Source: an uncultured Collinsella sp.
Lineage (GTDB): Bacteria; Actinomycetota; Coriobacteriia; Coriobacteriales; Coriobacteriaceae
Assembly (NCBI GenBank): GCA_902494035.1
Contig: CABURV010000031.1
Coordinates: 1-22,997, forward strand
Reading direction: 5' to 3'
DNA: 22,997 bases
In this document: positions 1 to 6,213 of the stretch, in pieces
How the letters are laid out: each line of letters opens with the position of its first letter
Numbering within the stretch: position 1 is the first letter of the stretch
Program-made: the position numbers and the translations under genes
The notes under the pieces: generated by a model
Seen by the model: only the letters and a program-made list of their open reading frames with translations
What the model was told of the DNA's origin: nothing
The model's database searches: none

Positions 1-52
1 GAGCGTCGGTAAGACACGCCGAGGTCGCCGCGGACGGGCTGATATAGGGAGA
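1..52 (+). other. Possible 3' tail of an upstream gene cut by the window edge
   Basis: A rho-independent-type hairpin starts at 53, which implies that a plus-strand gene ends just before it. Two reading frames close here: one at TAG 45-47 (last residues would be ADGLI) and one at TAA 10-12 (last residues ERR). Too little is present to choose between them or name the product. Confidence 0.25.
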
Positions 53-90
53 GGGCCTGACCCCATATCGTTGGGGCCAGGCCCGATTTT
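53..90 (+). terminator. Rho-independent terminator of the upstream gene
   Basis: GGGCCTG-A-CCCCA (53-65) pairs with TGGGG-C-CAGGCCC (72-84) around a six-base loop, and TTTT follows at 87-90. It closes the transcript entering from the left, so the foldase gene downstream probably has its own promoter. Confidence 0.75.
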
Positions 91-150
91 GCCTCTTGAC
101 AATGTCCTGCTCATATTAAAAGGAACGTCCCTAACTGCCGGCTGCCAGAG

Positions 151-201
151 CTGTCCCCTTTGCACCAAAATGGTGCAGATTAACCTGTCCCCAATGCACC
201 A
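151..201. repeat. GGGGACAG-type palindromic repeat in the leader of the foldase gene
   Basis: CTGTCCCCTTTGCACCA (151-167) and CTGTCCCCAATGCACCA (185-201) are near-identical direct repeats. Between them lies a small hairpin, TGCACCA (161-167) with TGGTGCA (171-177). The CTGTCCCC/GGGGACAG core recurs in the palindromes at 2090-2156 and 6097-6131. The rest of 91-268 holds no gene and no clear promoter that I can defend. Confidence 0.6.
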
Positions 202-268
202 AGCGTGCCGCGGGGGCTGCGTTGTGACACAATGGCGTTTGTTCGATTCGTTATGCGAAAGGCCAACT

Positions 269-1489
269 ATGGCAAATAAGAAAAAGAACCCCGCACCCGA
301 GCCGACGCCCGAGCAGCAGGCTCGCGCCGCCTCCAGCTCTCGCAAGAAGCAGCGCAAGACCCGCGTGTCCAAGACCGTCAAGATCGTTCTGGTGGTCATC
401 GGCGTGCTGACAATGCTACTTTCCGTCTCGGCCATGGCGTGCTCCGGCCTGATGTCGCAGGCCGAGGACACCTCGGGCTACAAGCTTACCGGCGGTGTAG
501 CTGCCACTATCAACGGCACCAACCTCACCGAGGACACCGTGACCAAGCAGATCATGAGCATGCGCACGTCCTACGGCTACACCAAGGACAAGGACTGGGC
601 ACAGTATCTGGTCGACAACGACCTCACGCCCAAGAAGTACCGCAAGCAACTCATCGACTCCTACACGCAGCAGATTCTGCTTCAACAGGCACAGAAGGAG
701 AACGGCGTGACGGTGTCGGACGAGGAGGTCGAGAAGGCTTGGAAGGACGCGTGCAAGAGCGCGGGCGGTGCCAAGGCCTTTAAGAAGACCCTTAAGACCT
801 ACGGCTACACCGAGGACACCTACAAGGACTCGCTCAAGGAGAGCCTGGCGCAGCAAAAGCTTAAGGATGCTGTGGCGCCCACCAGCAAGCCCAAGGACAG
901 CGAGATTGTCGATTACATCAACGAGAACCTGTCCAACTACAACGATGCCCGTCGCTCGTCGAACATCCTGATCAAGGTTGATTCCGACGCTTCCGACGAG
1001 GACAAGGCTGCCGCCAAGGCCAAGGCGCAGGAGTGCCTGGACAAGATCAACTCCGGTGAGCTGAGCTTTGAGGACGCCGTTGAACAGTACTCCGAGGACA
1101 CCGGATCCAAGGAGAAGAAGGGCGATGTGGGCTGGGATAAGCTCACCACCTTTGTCGACAGCTACCAGACGGCGCTCGAGGGGCTCAACAAGGGCGACGT
1201 GAGCGACGTGGTCGAGTCGACGTACGGCTATCACATTATCAAGTGCACCGACTACTTCCATGTCGATAGCCAGGTCGATGATATCAAGCAGGTACCCAAG
1301 GCCATCAAGAAGTACGTCTCCAACGTGGTGAAGACGCAGGCGGCAAGCACCGCGTACAGCGAGTGGCTGGAGCAGTACAAGAAGGATGCCGACATCACCG
1401 TTAATCCCATGCCCAAGGACGTACCCTATAACGTGAGCCTGAAGGGCGTCACCAAGAGCTCGACCGACGATTCGTCGACGACTGAGTAA
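269..1489 (+). CDS. Membrane-anchored PpiC-type peptidyl-prolyl cis-trans isomerase (foldase)
   Basis: Extracytoplasmic folding helper of the PrsA/SurA type, 406 residues. A basic, proline-rich cytoplasmic tail (1-38) precedes a membrane segment at about 38-58 (IVLVVIGVLTML). A SurA-N-like helical region follows (about 75-205), then a rotamase domain at about 228-330 with the family pattern RSSNILIKV, GELSFEDAVEQYSED, KGDVGW and STYGYHIIK. The C-terminus is Ser/Thr/Asp-rich. Cys58 lies at the end of the membrane segment, but the preceding residues (SAMA) are a poor lipobox, so a signal anchor is as likely as a lipoprotein. I chose ATG 269 because GAAAGG lies six bases upstream and the protein then begins with the basic tail. 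An in-frame ATG at 71 would add residues encoded by the repeat region. The yqeY gene follows after 54 bases. Confidence 0.9.
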   Translation: MANKKKNPAPEPTPEQQARAASSSRKKQRKTRVSKTVKIVLVVIGVLTMLLSVSAMACSGLMSQAEDTSGYKLTGGVAATINGTNLTEDTVTKQIMSMRTSYGYTKDKDWAQYLVDNDLTPKKYRKQLIDSYTQQILLQQAQKENGVTVSDEEVEKAWKDACKSAGGAKAFKKTLKTYGYTEDTYKDSLKESLAQQKLKDAVAPTSKPKDSEIVDYINENLSNYNDARRSSNILIKVDSDASDEDKAAAKAKAQECLDKINSGELSFEDAVEQYSEDTGSKEKKGDVGWDKLTTFVDSYQTALEGLNKGDVSDVVESTYGYHIIKCTDYFHVDSQVDDIKQVPKAIKKYVSNVVKTQAASTAYSEWLEQYKKDADITVNPMPKDVPYNVSLKGVTKSSTDDSSTTE

Positions 1490-1494
1490 TCATG

Positions 1495-1520
1495 GGGCGG
1501 TGCTCGCACGAGTGCCGCCC
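1495..1520. other. Intercistronic hairpin between the foldase and yqeY genes
   Basis: GGGCGG (1495-1500) pairs with CCGCCC (1515-1520), and CTC/GAG pairs inside. There is no T-tract. It may stabilise or separate the two messages rather than end transcription. Confidence 0.4.
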
Positions 1521-1543
1521 ACGCTATTAGAGAGGATTTGCAG

Positions 1544-1987
1544 ATGACCAACGAAGAGCTGCAGAAGGAAATGATCGCGGCCATGAAGGCCAAGGACAAG
1601 GTTCGCCTGTCCATCATTCGCCAGGTCAAGGCCGAGGTGAAGAATATCGAGGTTAACGAGCGCCGCGATGTGACCGAGGAAGACGTCAACAACATGATCA
1701 AGCGTCTGATCAAGCAGACGAGCGAGACGCTGGAGATGTCCATCAAGGCCGGCACCGACCAGGAGCGTACCGACAACCTGACCGAGCAGGTCAAGATTCT
1801 GGAAAGCCTGCTGCCCGCGCAGGTTTCGGGCGAGGAGCTCGAGGCCCTGATCGAGCAGGTCATCGCCGAGCTGGGCGCCACGTCCAAGAAGCAGATGGGC
1901 CAGGTCATGGGTGCACTCGGCAAGGCCACCGGCGGCAACTTCGATAAGCCTGCTGCGGCAAAGATCGTCGGTGCAAAGCTGGCTTAA
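1544..1987 (+). CDS. yqeY: GatB/YqeY domain-containing protein
   Basis: Small helical protein of 147 residues, matching the family's usual length of about 150. It resembles the tail domain of the GatB subunit of tRNA amidotransferase. Typical features are the start TNEELQKEMIAAMKAKDK, the segment RLSIIRQVKAEVKN, the motif ILESLLPAQVS and the end KKQMGQVMGALG...GAKLA. Its precise role is not established; tRNA binding is assumed from the GatB homology. ATG 1544 was chosen because AGAGGA sits seven bases upstream. It lies downstream of the foldase gene on the same strand and a strong terminator ends the unit at about 2047. Confidence 0.92.
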   Translation: MTNEELQKEMIAAMKAKDKVRLSIIRQVKAEVKNIEVNERRDVTEEDVNNMIKRLIKQTSETLEMSIKAGTDQERTDNLTEQVKILESLLPAQVSGEELEALIEQVIAELGATSKKQMGQVMGALGKATGGNFDKPAAAKIVGAKLA

Positions 1988-2016
1988 GGGCTGGCCGACA
2001 CATAGCCGATGCTGAG

Positions 2017-2047
2017 GGGCGTGACCATTGCGGTCGCGCCCTTTTTT
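2017..2047 (+). terminator. Rho-independent terminator after yqeY
   Basis: GGGCGTGACC (2017-2026) pairs with GGTCGCGCCC (2032-2041) with one non-Watson-Crick position. A run of six T follows at 2042-2047. Confidence 0.9.
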
Positions 2048-2089
2048 GTTGGCCGATGAAGGGCGCCTCCCCTGGCTGGTCATTGGGTG

Positions 2090-2156
2090 CTCATTGGGGA
2101 CAGACTTAAATGAGTGCCCAATGAGCAGGCACTCATTTAAGTCTGTCCCCAATGAG
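2090..2156. repeat. Perfect 29-bp-arm palindrome with GGGGACAG core
   Basis: Arms 2090-2118 and 2128-2156 are exact reverse complements around a nine-base loop (CAATGAGCA). The left arm reads ATTGGGGACAGACTTAAATG and onward. It lies between the yqeY terminator and the transporter leader and has no T-tract. The same GGGGACAG core occurs at 151-201 and 6097-6131. It looks like a REP/MITE-class repeat rather than a terminator. Confidence 0.85.
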
Positions 2157-2221
2157 TGGGCGGAAGGTTGCGGGTTCTTTACGGGAATGTAGTGTGGGCT
2201 GCGGAAACGTGGTTCTTTCCG

Positions 2222-2227
2222 TACAAT
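2222..2227 (+). promoter_or_regulatory. Candidate -10 box for the amino acid transporter operon
   Basis: TACAAT lies 35 bases upstream of the ATPase start. No good -35 hexamer is present at normal spacing, so this is a position-based guess. Confidence 0.35.
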
Positions 2228-2262
2228 AGTTCAACTCGTGTAAACGCAGGGAAGGGACATTC

Positions 2263-2994
2263 ATGGCAGACATGATCGAGATCAAGCATCTCAACAAGTA
2301 CTTTGGCGACCTGCATGTGCTCAAAGATATCAACCTCACCGTCAAGCGCGGCGAGAAGCTCGTAATGATCGGGCCTTCCGGTTCGGGTAAGTCGACGCTC
2401 ATCCGTTGCGTCGATTATCTGGAGGAGCCCACGTCGGGCGAGGTCGTCATCGACGGTACGCCGCTCACCAAAAAGAACCACCTGGAGATGGCTCGCAAGT
2501 ATAGTTCCATGGTGTTTCAGCAGTTCAACCTGTATCCCAACATGACGGTGCTGGGCAATCTGACGCTCGCGCCCATCAAGCTGCAAAAGAAGAGCAAGGA
2601 GGAGGCGACCGAGATTGCCATCGCCGCGCTCAAGCGCGTCGGCATGGCGCATAAGGCCGGCGAGTATCCGCAGAATCTCTCGGGTGGTCAGCAGCAGCGC
2701 ATTGCCATCGCCCGTGCCCTGTGCACCAAACAACCCATCATCTTGTTTGACGAGCCGACCTCGGCGCTCGACCCCGAGATGGTCCAGGAAGTCCTGGACG
2801 TTATGATTGAGCTCGCGCAGGAGGACATCACCATGATCTGCGTGACGCACGAGATGGGCTTTGCGCGCCAGATGGCCGACCGCGTCATCTTTATGGAGGA
2901 CGGCCGCATTCTGGAGGAGGGCACGCCCGAGCACTTCTTCGATAACCCCGAGAACCCGCGCTGCCGCGAGTTCCTGTCCAAGATTTTGCACTAG
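2263..2994 (+). CDS. Polar amino acid ABC transporter, ATP-binding protein (GlnQ-type)
   Basis: Cytoplasmic ATPase of an amino acid importer, 243 residues, the normal length for the GlnQ/HisP class. Walker A is GPSGSGKST (37-45), the Q-loop glutamine is in FQQFNLYPNMTVLGN (about 86), the ABC signature is LSGGQQQR (139-146), Walker B is ILFDEP (160-165), the D-loop is SALD and the switch His is 196 (THEMGFAR). The FNLYPNMTVL and THEMGFAR wording is typical of the polar amino acid subfamily. AAGGGA sits about six bases before ATG 2263. It is the first gene of a four-gene unit whose other members are the binding protein and two permeases. The substrate cannot be read from the sequence. Confidence 0.93.
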   Translation: MADMIEIKHLNKYFGDLHVLKDINLTVKRGEKLVMIGPSGSGKSTLIRCVDYLEEPTSGEVVIDGTPLTKKNHLEMARKYSSMVFQQFNLYPNMTVLGNLTLAPIKLQKKSKEEATEIAIAALKRVGMAHKAGEYPQNLSGGQQQRIAIARALCTKQPIILFDEPTSALDPEMVQEVLDVMIELAQEDITMICVTHEMGFARQMADRVIFMEDGRILEEGTPEHFFDNPENPRCREFLSKILH

Positions 2995-3002
2995 GCGCGG
3001 TG

Positions 3003-3878
3003 ATGGACATGACGGATATGACGAGGGCGGCCGTGTCGCGCCGTCACTTTTTGCAGCTGGCTGGCGCCGGCATGCTTGCGCTGACGGGGGCCGCGCTTAC
3101 CGGTTGCGGCAACTCCACCAGCGGCGATGGCTCCGACAAGGGGTCCAAGCTTGCGGCCATCAAGTCGCGTGGCCATCTGAATGCCGGCGTTAAGAAGGAC
3201 GTTCCCGGCTATGGCTATTACGACACCGCCAAGGGCCGCTTTGAGGGCATGGAAGTCGATTTGTGCTATCAGATCGCCGCTGCCGTCTTTGGCGTGAGCT
3301 ACAAGGAGGCCCGTGCCCAGGAGCTTGTCGAGTTTACCGACGTAACGCCCAAGACGCGCGGACCGCTGATCGATAACGGCCAGCTTGACGTGGTCGCGGC
3401 GACCTACACCATCACCGACGAGCGCAAGAAGAGCTGGGATTTCTCGACGCCGTACCGCACCGACTACGTGGGACTCATGGTCAAGAAGCGTTCGGGCTTT
3501 ACCTCGATTGAGGACCTGGACGGCAAGGTCATCGGCGTGAGCCAGGGTGCTACCACGCAGGGCCTGATCGAGCAGATGATCAAGGACAACGGCTTTAGCT
3601 GCAAGCCCGAGTTTAGGGCCTTTAGCGGCTACCCCATCATCAAGAGTTCGCTCGACGCCGGCAATATCGATGTCTTTGCCATGGACCGCTCCACGCTGGC
3701 CGGTTACATGAACGAGACCGTTGAGCTGCTGCAGCCCGAGGTCAAGTTTGGCGAGCAGGGCTACGGCGTGGCGACCAAGAAGGGCTGCGACCTTTCGGCC
3801 GTGGTCGATCAGGTGATTTGCGATCGCCTGGCCGACGGTTGGCTCGACCAAGAGGTCAAGACCTGGGGTCTTGTATAG
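3003..3878 (+). CDS. Amino acid ABC transporter substrate-binding lipoprotein with Tat-type signal
   Basis: Extracellular family 3 solute-binding protein of 291 residues. The N-terminus carries a twin-arginine signature SRRHFLQ (13-19), a hydrophobic stretch and a lipobox ALTGC with Cys35, so it is probably exported folded by Tat and then lipid-anchored. The body shows the family pattern: FEGMEVDLCYQIAAAVFG, the ligand-site region TDVTPKTRGPLIDNGQLDVVAATYTIT, DFSTPYRTDYVGLMVKK, and GVSQGATTQGLI. The start is uncertain: GTG 3000, ATG 3003 and downstream ATGs are all possible and none has a strong ribosome site. The gene starts within ten bases of the ATPase stop, so translational coupling is likely. 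The order ATPase, binding protein, permease, permease is consistent with one importer. Confidence 0.9.
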   Translation: MDMTDMTRAAVSRRHFLQLAGAGMLALTGAALTGCGNSTSGDGSDKGSKLAAIKSRGHLNAGVKKDVPGYGYYDTAKGRFEGMEVDLCYQIAAAVFGVSYKEARAQELVEFTDVTPKTRGPLIDNGQLDVVAATYTITDERKKSWDFSTPYRTDYVGLMVKKRSGFTSIEDLDGKVIGVSQGATTQGLIEQMIKDNGFSCKPEFRAFSGYPIIKSSLDAGNIDVFAMDRSTLAGYMNETVELLQPEVKFGEQGYGVATKKGCDLSAVVDQVICDRLADGWLDQEVKTWGLV

Positions 3879-3903
3879 GCGCATCGTCCAAGGAAGGAAT
3901 CGA

Positions 3904-4650
3904 ATGCTCGAAGGATTATTTGACGCCGACCGTTGGTCGACGACATTTCAAAACATGGGGCCCTTCTGGGAGGGCTTTGGTGTGACGCTACAGGTGGTCG
4001 TTGCCGGTCTGCTGCTGTCGCTGGTGCTGGGCACGCTGCTGGGCGTGTTCTCAACCACTCGTTCACGCGTGCTGCGCGCCATAAGCCGCGTGTACGTGGA
4101 GTTTTACCAGAACACCCCGTTGCCCGTGCAGGTGCTCTTTATGTACATGGCCGGTCCGCAGTTTTTGCAGGCCATAACCGGTGCCGACCAGCCGGTGCGC
4201 ATCGCGCCGTTCGTGCTGGGCTTCTTGGGTGTGGGCCTGTATCACGCGGCCTACATTTCGGAGGTCATCCGCACTGGTATCGAGGCGGTTCCGCGCGGTC
4301 AGATGGAAGCGGCCCAGAGCCAGGGCTTCACCCGTGCGCAGGCGTATTGGTACATCGTGCTGCCCCAGACATTCAAGATCATTCTGCCGCCGCTGTGTAA
4401 CCAGGCGCTCAACCTGGTCAAGAACACGTCGGTGCTGGCACTTGTGGCCGGCGGCGACCTTATGTACCGTTCCGACAACTTTGTGAGTCTGTACGGTTAC
4501 CTGCAGGGATACATCGTCTGCTGCCTTATGTACTTTATCATCTGCTTTCCGCTCGCCATGCTGGTGCAGTGGCTCGAGCGCCGCTCCAAGGAGCGTCCGC
4601 GCGGCGTGAGCCTGGCCGAGCTGGGGCTCGATAACGTAGAGGAGGCCTAG
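3904..4650 (+). CDS. Amino acid ABC transporter permease 1 (HisM/GlnP-type)
   Basis: Inner-membrane permease of 248 residues. Several hydrophobic segments are evident (for example VTLQVVVAGLLLSLVLGTLLG). The region VEFYQNTPLPVQVLFMY matches the family's E-x-x-R/Q-x-TP-x-x-x-Q motif. The EAA loop that docks on the ATPase reads EAAQSQGFTRAQAYWYIVLPQ. ATG 3904 was chosen because AGGAAGGA lies five bases upstream, 25 bases after the binding-protein stop. A longer frame from 3871 would overlap that gene. A charged tail follows the last membrane segment. It pairs with the shorter permease that follows. Confidence 0.93.
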   Translation: MLEGLFDADRWSTTFQNMGPFWEGFGVTLQVVVAGLLLSLVLGTLLGVFSTTRSRVLRAISRVYVEFYQNTPLPVQVLFMYMAGPQFLQAITGADQPVRIAPFVLGFLGVGLYHAAYISEVIRTGIEAVPRGQMEAAQSQGFTRAQAYWYIVLPQTFKIILPPLCNQALNLVKNTSVLALVAGGDLMYRSDNFVSLYGYLQGYIVCCLMYFIICFPLAMLVQWLERRSKERPRGVSLAELGLDNVEEA

Positions 4651-4653
4651 CGC

Positions 4654-5292
4654 ATGGAAATCTTCAACGCGACCAACCTGCTCTACATTTGGGGCGGCTT
4701 TGTTAAGACGATCGAGATCTCGGCGCTGTCGATTTTTTTCTCGCTCATCTTTGGCACGGTGCTGGCGCTCGTTAAGAGCTATGCGCCCCGCCCGTTCCGT
4801 ATTTTGGTGAGCGCCTATATCGAGCTGTTCCGCTGCACGCCGAACCTGCTGTGGATCCTGTTTATCTACTTTACGGTGCAGGGTTTGGACATTGTGATTT
4901 CGACCATTGCCTTTACGCTGTTCACCAGCGCTGTTATGGCCGAGATTGTGCGTGGCGGTCTCAACTCGATTCCGCGCGGCCAGTTTGAGGCAGCGCAGAG
5001 CCAGGGCTTCGGCTTCTTTGCCACCATGCGCTACATCATTCTGCCGCAGACGTTTAAGACGATCATTCCGGCGCTGTTTAGCCAGTGCACGACCGTCATC
5101 AAGGACAGCTCGTATCTTTCGGGCATTAACGTGGCCGAGCTCATGTACACGGCAAACGTCGTGATGGCCCACGCGATCGACCTGTCGCAGGTGCTTATGC
5201 TCTACGGCCTGGTGTTTGCGATGTACTTTGTGCTCAACTTTGGTATCTCGCTGCTGGTCCGAGCCTATCAGCGCCGCATCGTGGCCGCATAG
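4654..5292 (+). CDS. Amino acid ABC transporter permease 2 (HisQ/GlnP-type)
   Basis: Second permease, 212 residues, starting three bases after the stop of the first; GAGGAGG inside the end of that gene serves as its ribosome site. The family motif reads IELFRCTPNLLWILFIY and the EAA loop EAAQSQGFGFFATMRYIILPQ, closely parallel to permease 1. The segment TTVIKDSSYLSGINVAELMY is typical of the subunit family. The two permeases probably form a heterodimer driven by the upstream ATPase. No T-tract terminator follows; a large symmetric palindrome begins nine bases after the stop. Confidence 0.93.
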   Translation: MEIFNATNLLYIWGGFVKTIEISALSIFFSLIFGTVLALVKSYAPRPFRILVSAYIELFRCTPNLLWILFIYFTVQGLDIVISTIAFTLFTSAVMAEIVRGGLNSIPRGQFEAAQSQGFGFFATMRYIILPQTFKTIIPALFSQCTTVIKDSSYLSGINVAELMYTANVVMAHAIDLSQVLMLYGLVFAMYFVLNFGISLLVRAYQRRIVAA

Positions 5293-5301
5293 TCCTGCTT
5301 C

Positions 5302-5389
5302 CCCAAGCACGGCACCTTGCCCCTCAATCGTCGCTTGCGTACATTTAGTACGCGGCGCTCCTCTTTCGGGGCAATCTGCCGCACTTGGG
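5302..5389. repeat. Large symmetric palindrome after the amino acid transporter operon
   Basis: Three arm blocks pair in order with symmetric two-base gaps: CCCAAG (5302-5307) with CTTGGG (5384-5389), CGGCA (5310-5314) with TGCCG (5377-5381), and TTGCCCC (5317-5323) with GGGGCAA (5368-5374). A tip hairpin, GCGTAC (5337-5342) with GTACGC (5348-5353), sits at the centre. There is no T-tract. The rest of 5293-5463 is the leader of the next gene and shows nothing else I can name. Confidence 0.8.
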
Positions 5390-5463
5390 AAACCAGGACG
5401 GTCGTAAGTGACAAAATGGGAATCAGGAATCGCCTATTTCTCATTTGCTAGAAAGGAATCGCG

Positions 5464-6087
5464 ATGAGCGATCTGGAGAATAAGAAGAATCCTGTGGTCA
5501 TTACCATCGCGCGCGACTTTGGCGCCGAGGGCCACGAGATTGGTCGCATGCTTGCCGACGAGTTGGGGATTCCGCTGTACGATAACGAGCTGCTGGTGCG
5601 CGCATCGCTGCGCGCGGGCGAGTCGCTCGATAAGATGGCTGCCTACGACGAGCGCCTGGCCGTGGAGAACATGGCGTTTCTGCCCGACCGTTACGACGCA
5701 CGTTCGTACTCGGACAAGTTGTTCCAAAAGATGAGCCAGGTGATTTTGGATCTGGGCGAGACCGAGAGCTGCATTATCGAAGGCCGTCTGTCCGATTACC
5801 TGCTGCGCAACAATCCCAACCACATTGCCGTGTTGGTGACCGCTCCCTTTGAGGACCGCGTCGAGATCGTGCGCAAGAAGCGTGGCCTTAACAAAAAGAA
5901 GGGCGCCAAGCTGGTCAAACAGCAGCAGAAGGCGCGCGAGGCGTTCTATAAGCGCTACAGTGCCGGCAAATGGAAGATGACGAGCGGTAAGGATATCGTA
6001 GTCAACCGCGCCAAGCTGGGCCGCGAAGGCTGCAAGGACGTCATCGCCGCGGCCTACCGCTACAAGGTGGCCCAACTCGAAGGCTAA
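5464..6087 (+). CDS. Cytidylate kinase-like family protein
   Basis: Soluble P-loop kinase-fold protein of 207 residues. The N-terminus, VVITIARDFGAEGHEIGRML followed by GIPLYDNELL, matches the cytidylate-kinase-like family, in which the usual GGSGKS loop is replaced by a form like SRQYGSGGREIG. Here that stretch is ARDFGAEGHEIG, with no lysine in the loop. Further family features are IIEGRLSDYLLRN and VLVTAPFEDRVEIV. It is not the housekeeping Cmk, which has a canonical P-loop, and its true substrate is unknown. AAAGGA lies about seven bases before ATG 5464. It stands alone between repeats, facing the converging nfn genes. Confidence 0.85.
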   Translation: MSDLENKKNPVVITIARDFGAEGHEIGRMLADELGIPLYDNELLVRASLRAGESLDKMAAYDERLAVENMAFLPDRYDARSYSDKLFQKMSQVILDLGETESCIIEGRLSDYLLRNNPNHIAVLVTAPFEDRVEIVRKKRGLNKKKGAKLVKQQQKAREAFYKRYSAGKWKMTSGKDIVVNRAKLGREGCKDVIAAAYRYKVAQLEG

Positions 6088-6096
6088 CCGACCAAA

Positions 6097-6131
6097 ACCA
6101 CCACAAAGGGGACAGGCACCTTTGTGGTGGT
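6097..6131. repeat. GGGGACAG-type palindrome between the kinase-like gene and nfnB
   Basis: ACCACCACAAAGG (6097-6109) is exactly complementary to CCTTTGTGGTGGT (6119-6131) around the loop GGACAGGCA, giving GGGGACAGG across the arm-loop junction. It starts ten bases after the kinase-like stop codon. Confidence 0.75.
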
Positions 6132-6145
6132 GGGACGGCCGGCAT

Positions 6146-6185
6146 AGAAAAAGTCCCCGCCGAGCGTGTGCTCGACAGGGACTTT
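6146..6185 (-). terminator. Rho-independent terminator of the nfnAB operon
   Basis: AAAGTCCC (6150-6157) pairs with GGGACTTT (6178-6185), with CGAGC/GCTCG closing a GTGT loop inside. Read on the minus strand the hairpin is followed by TTTTTCT. It lies about 30 bases beyond the nfnB stop. Confidence 0.88.
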
Positions 6186-6213
6186 GCCGTTTAATGGCTA
6201 GCGCTGAGGGTGA

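Noticed and set aside
4063..5310. 415-codon minus-strand open frame opposite the two permease genes
   Set aside because: His/Arg/Gln-rich composition without motifs, fully antisense to two clear membrane proteins.
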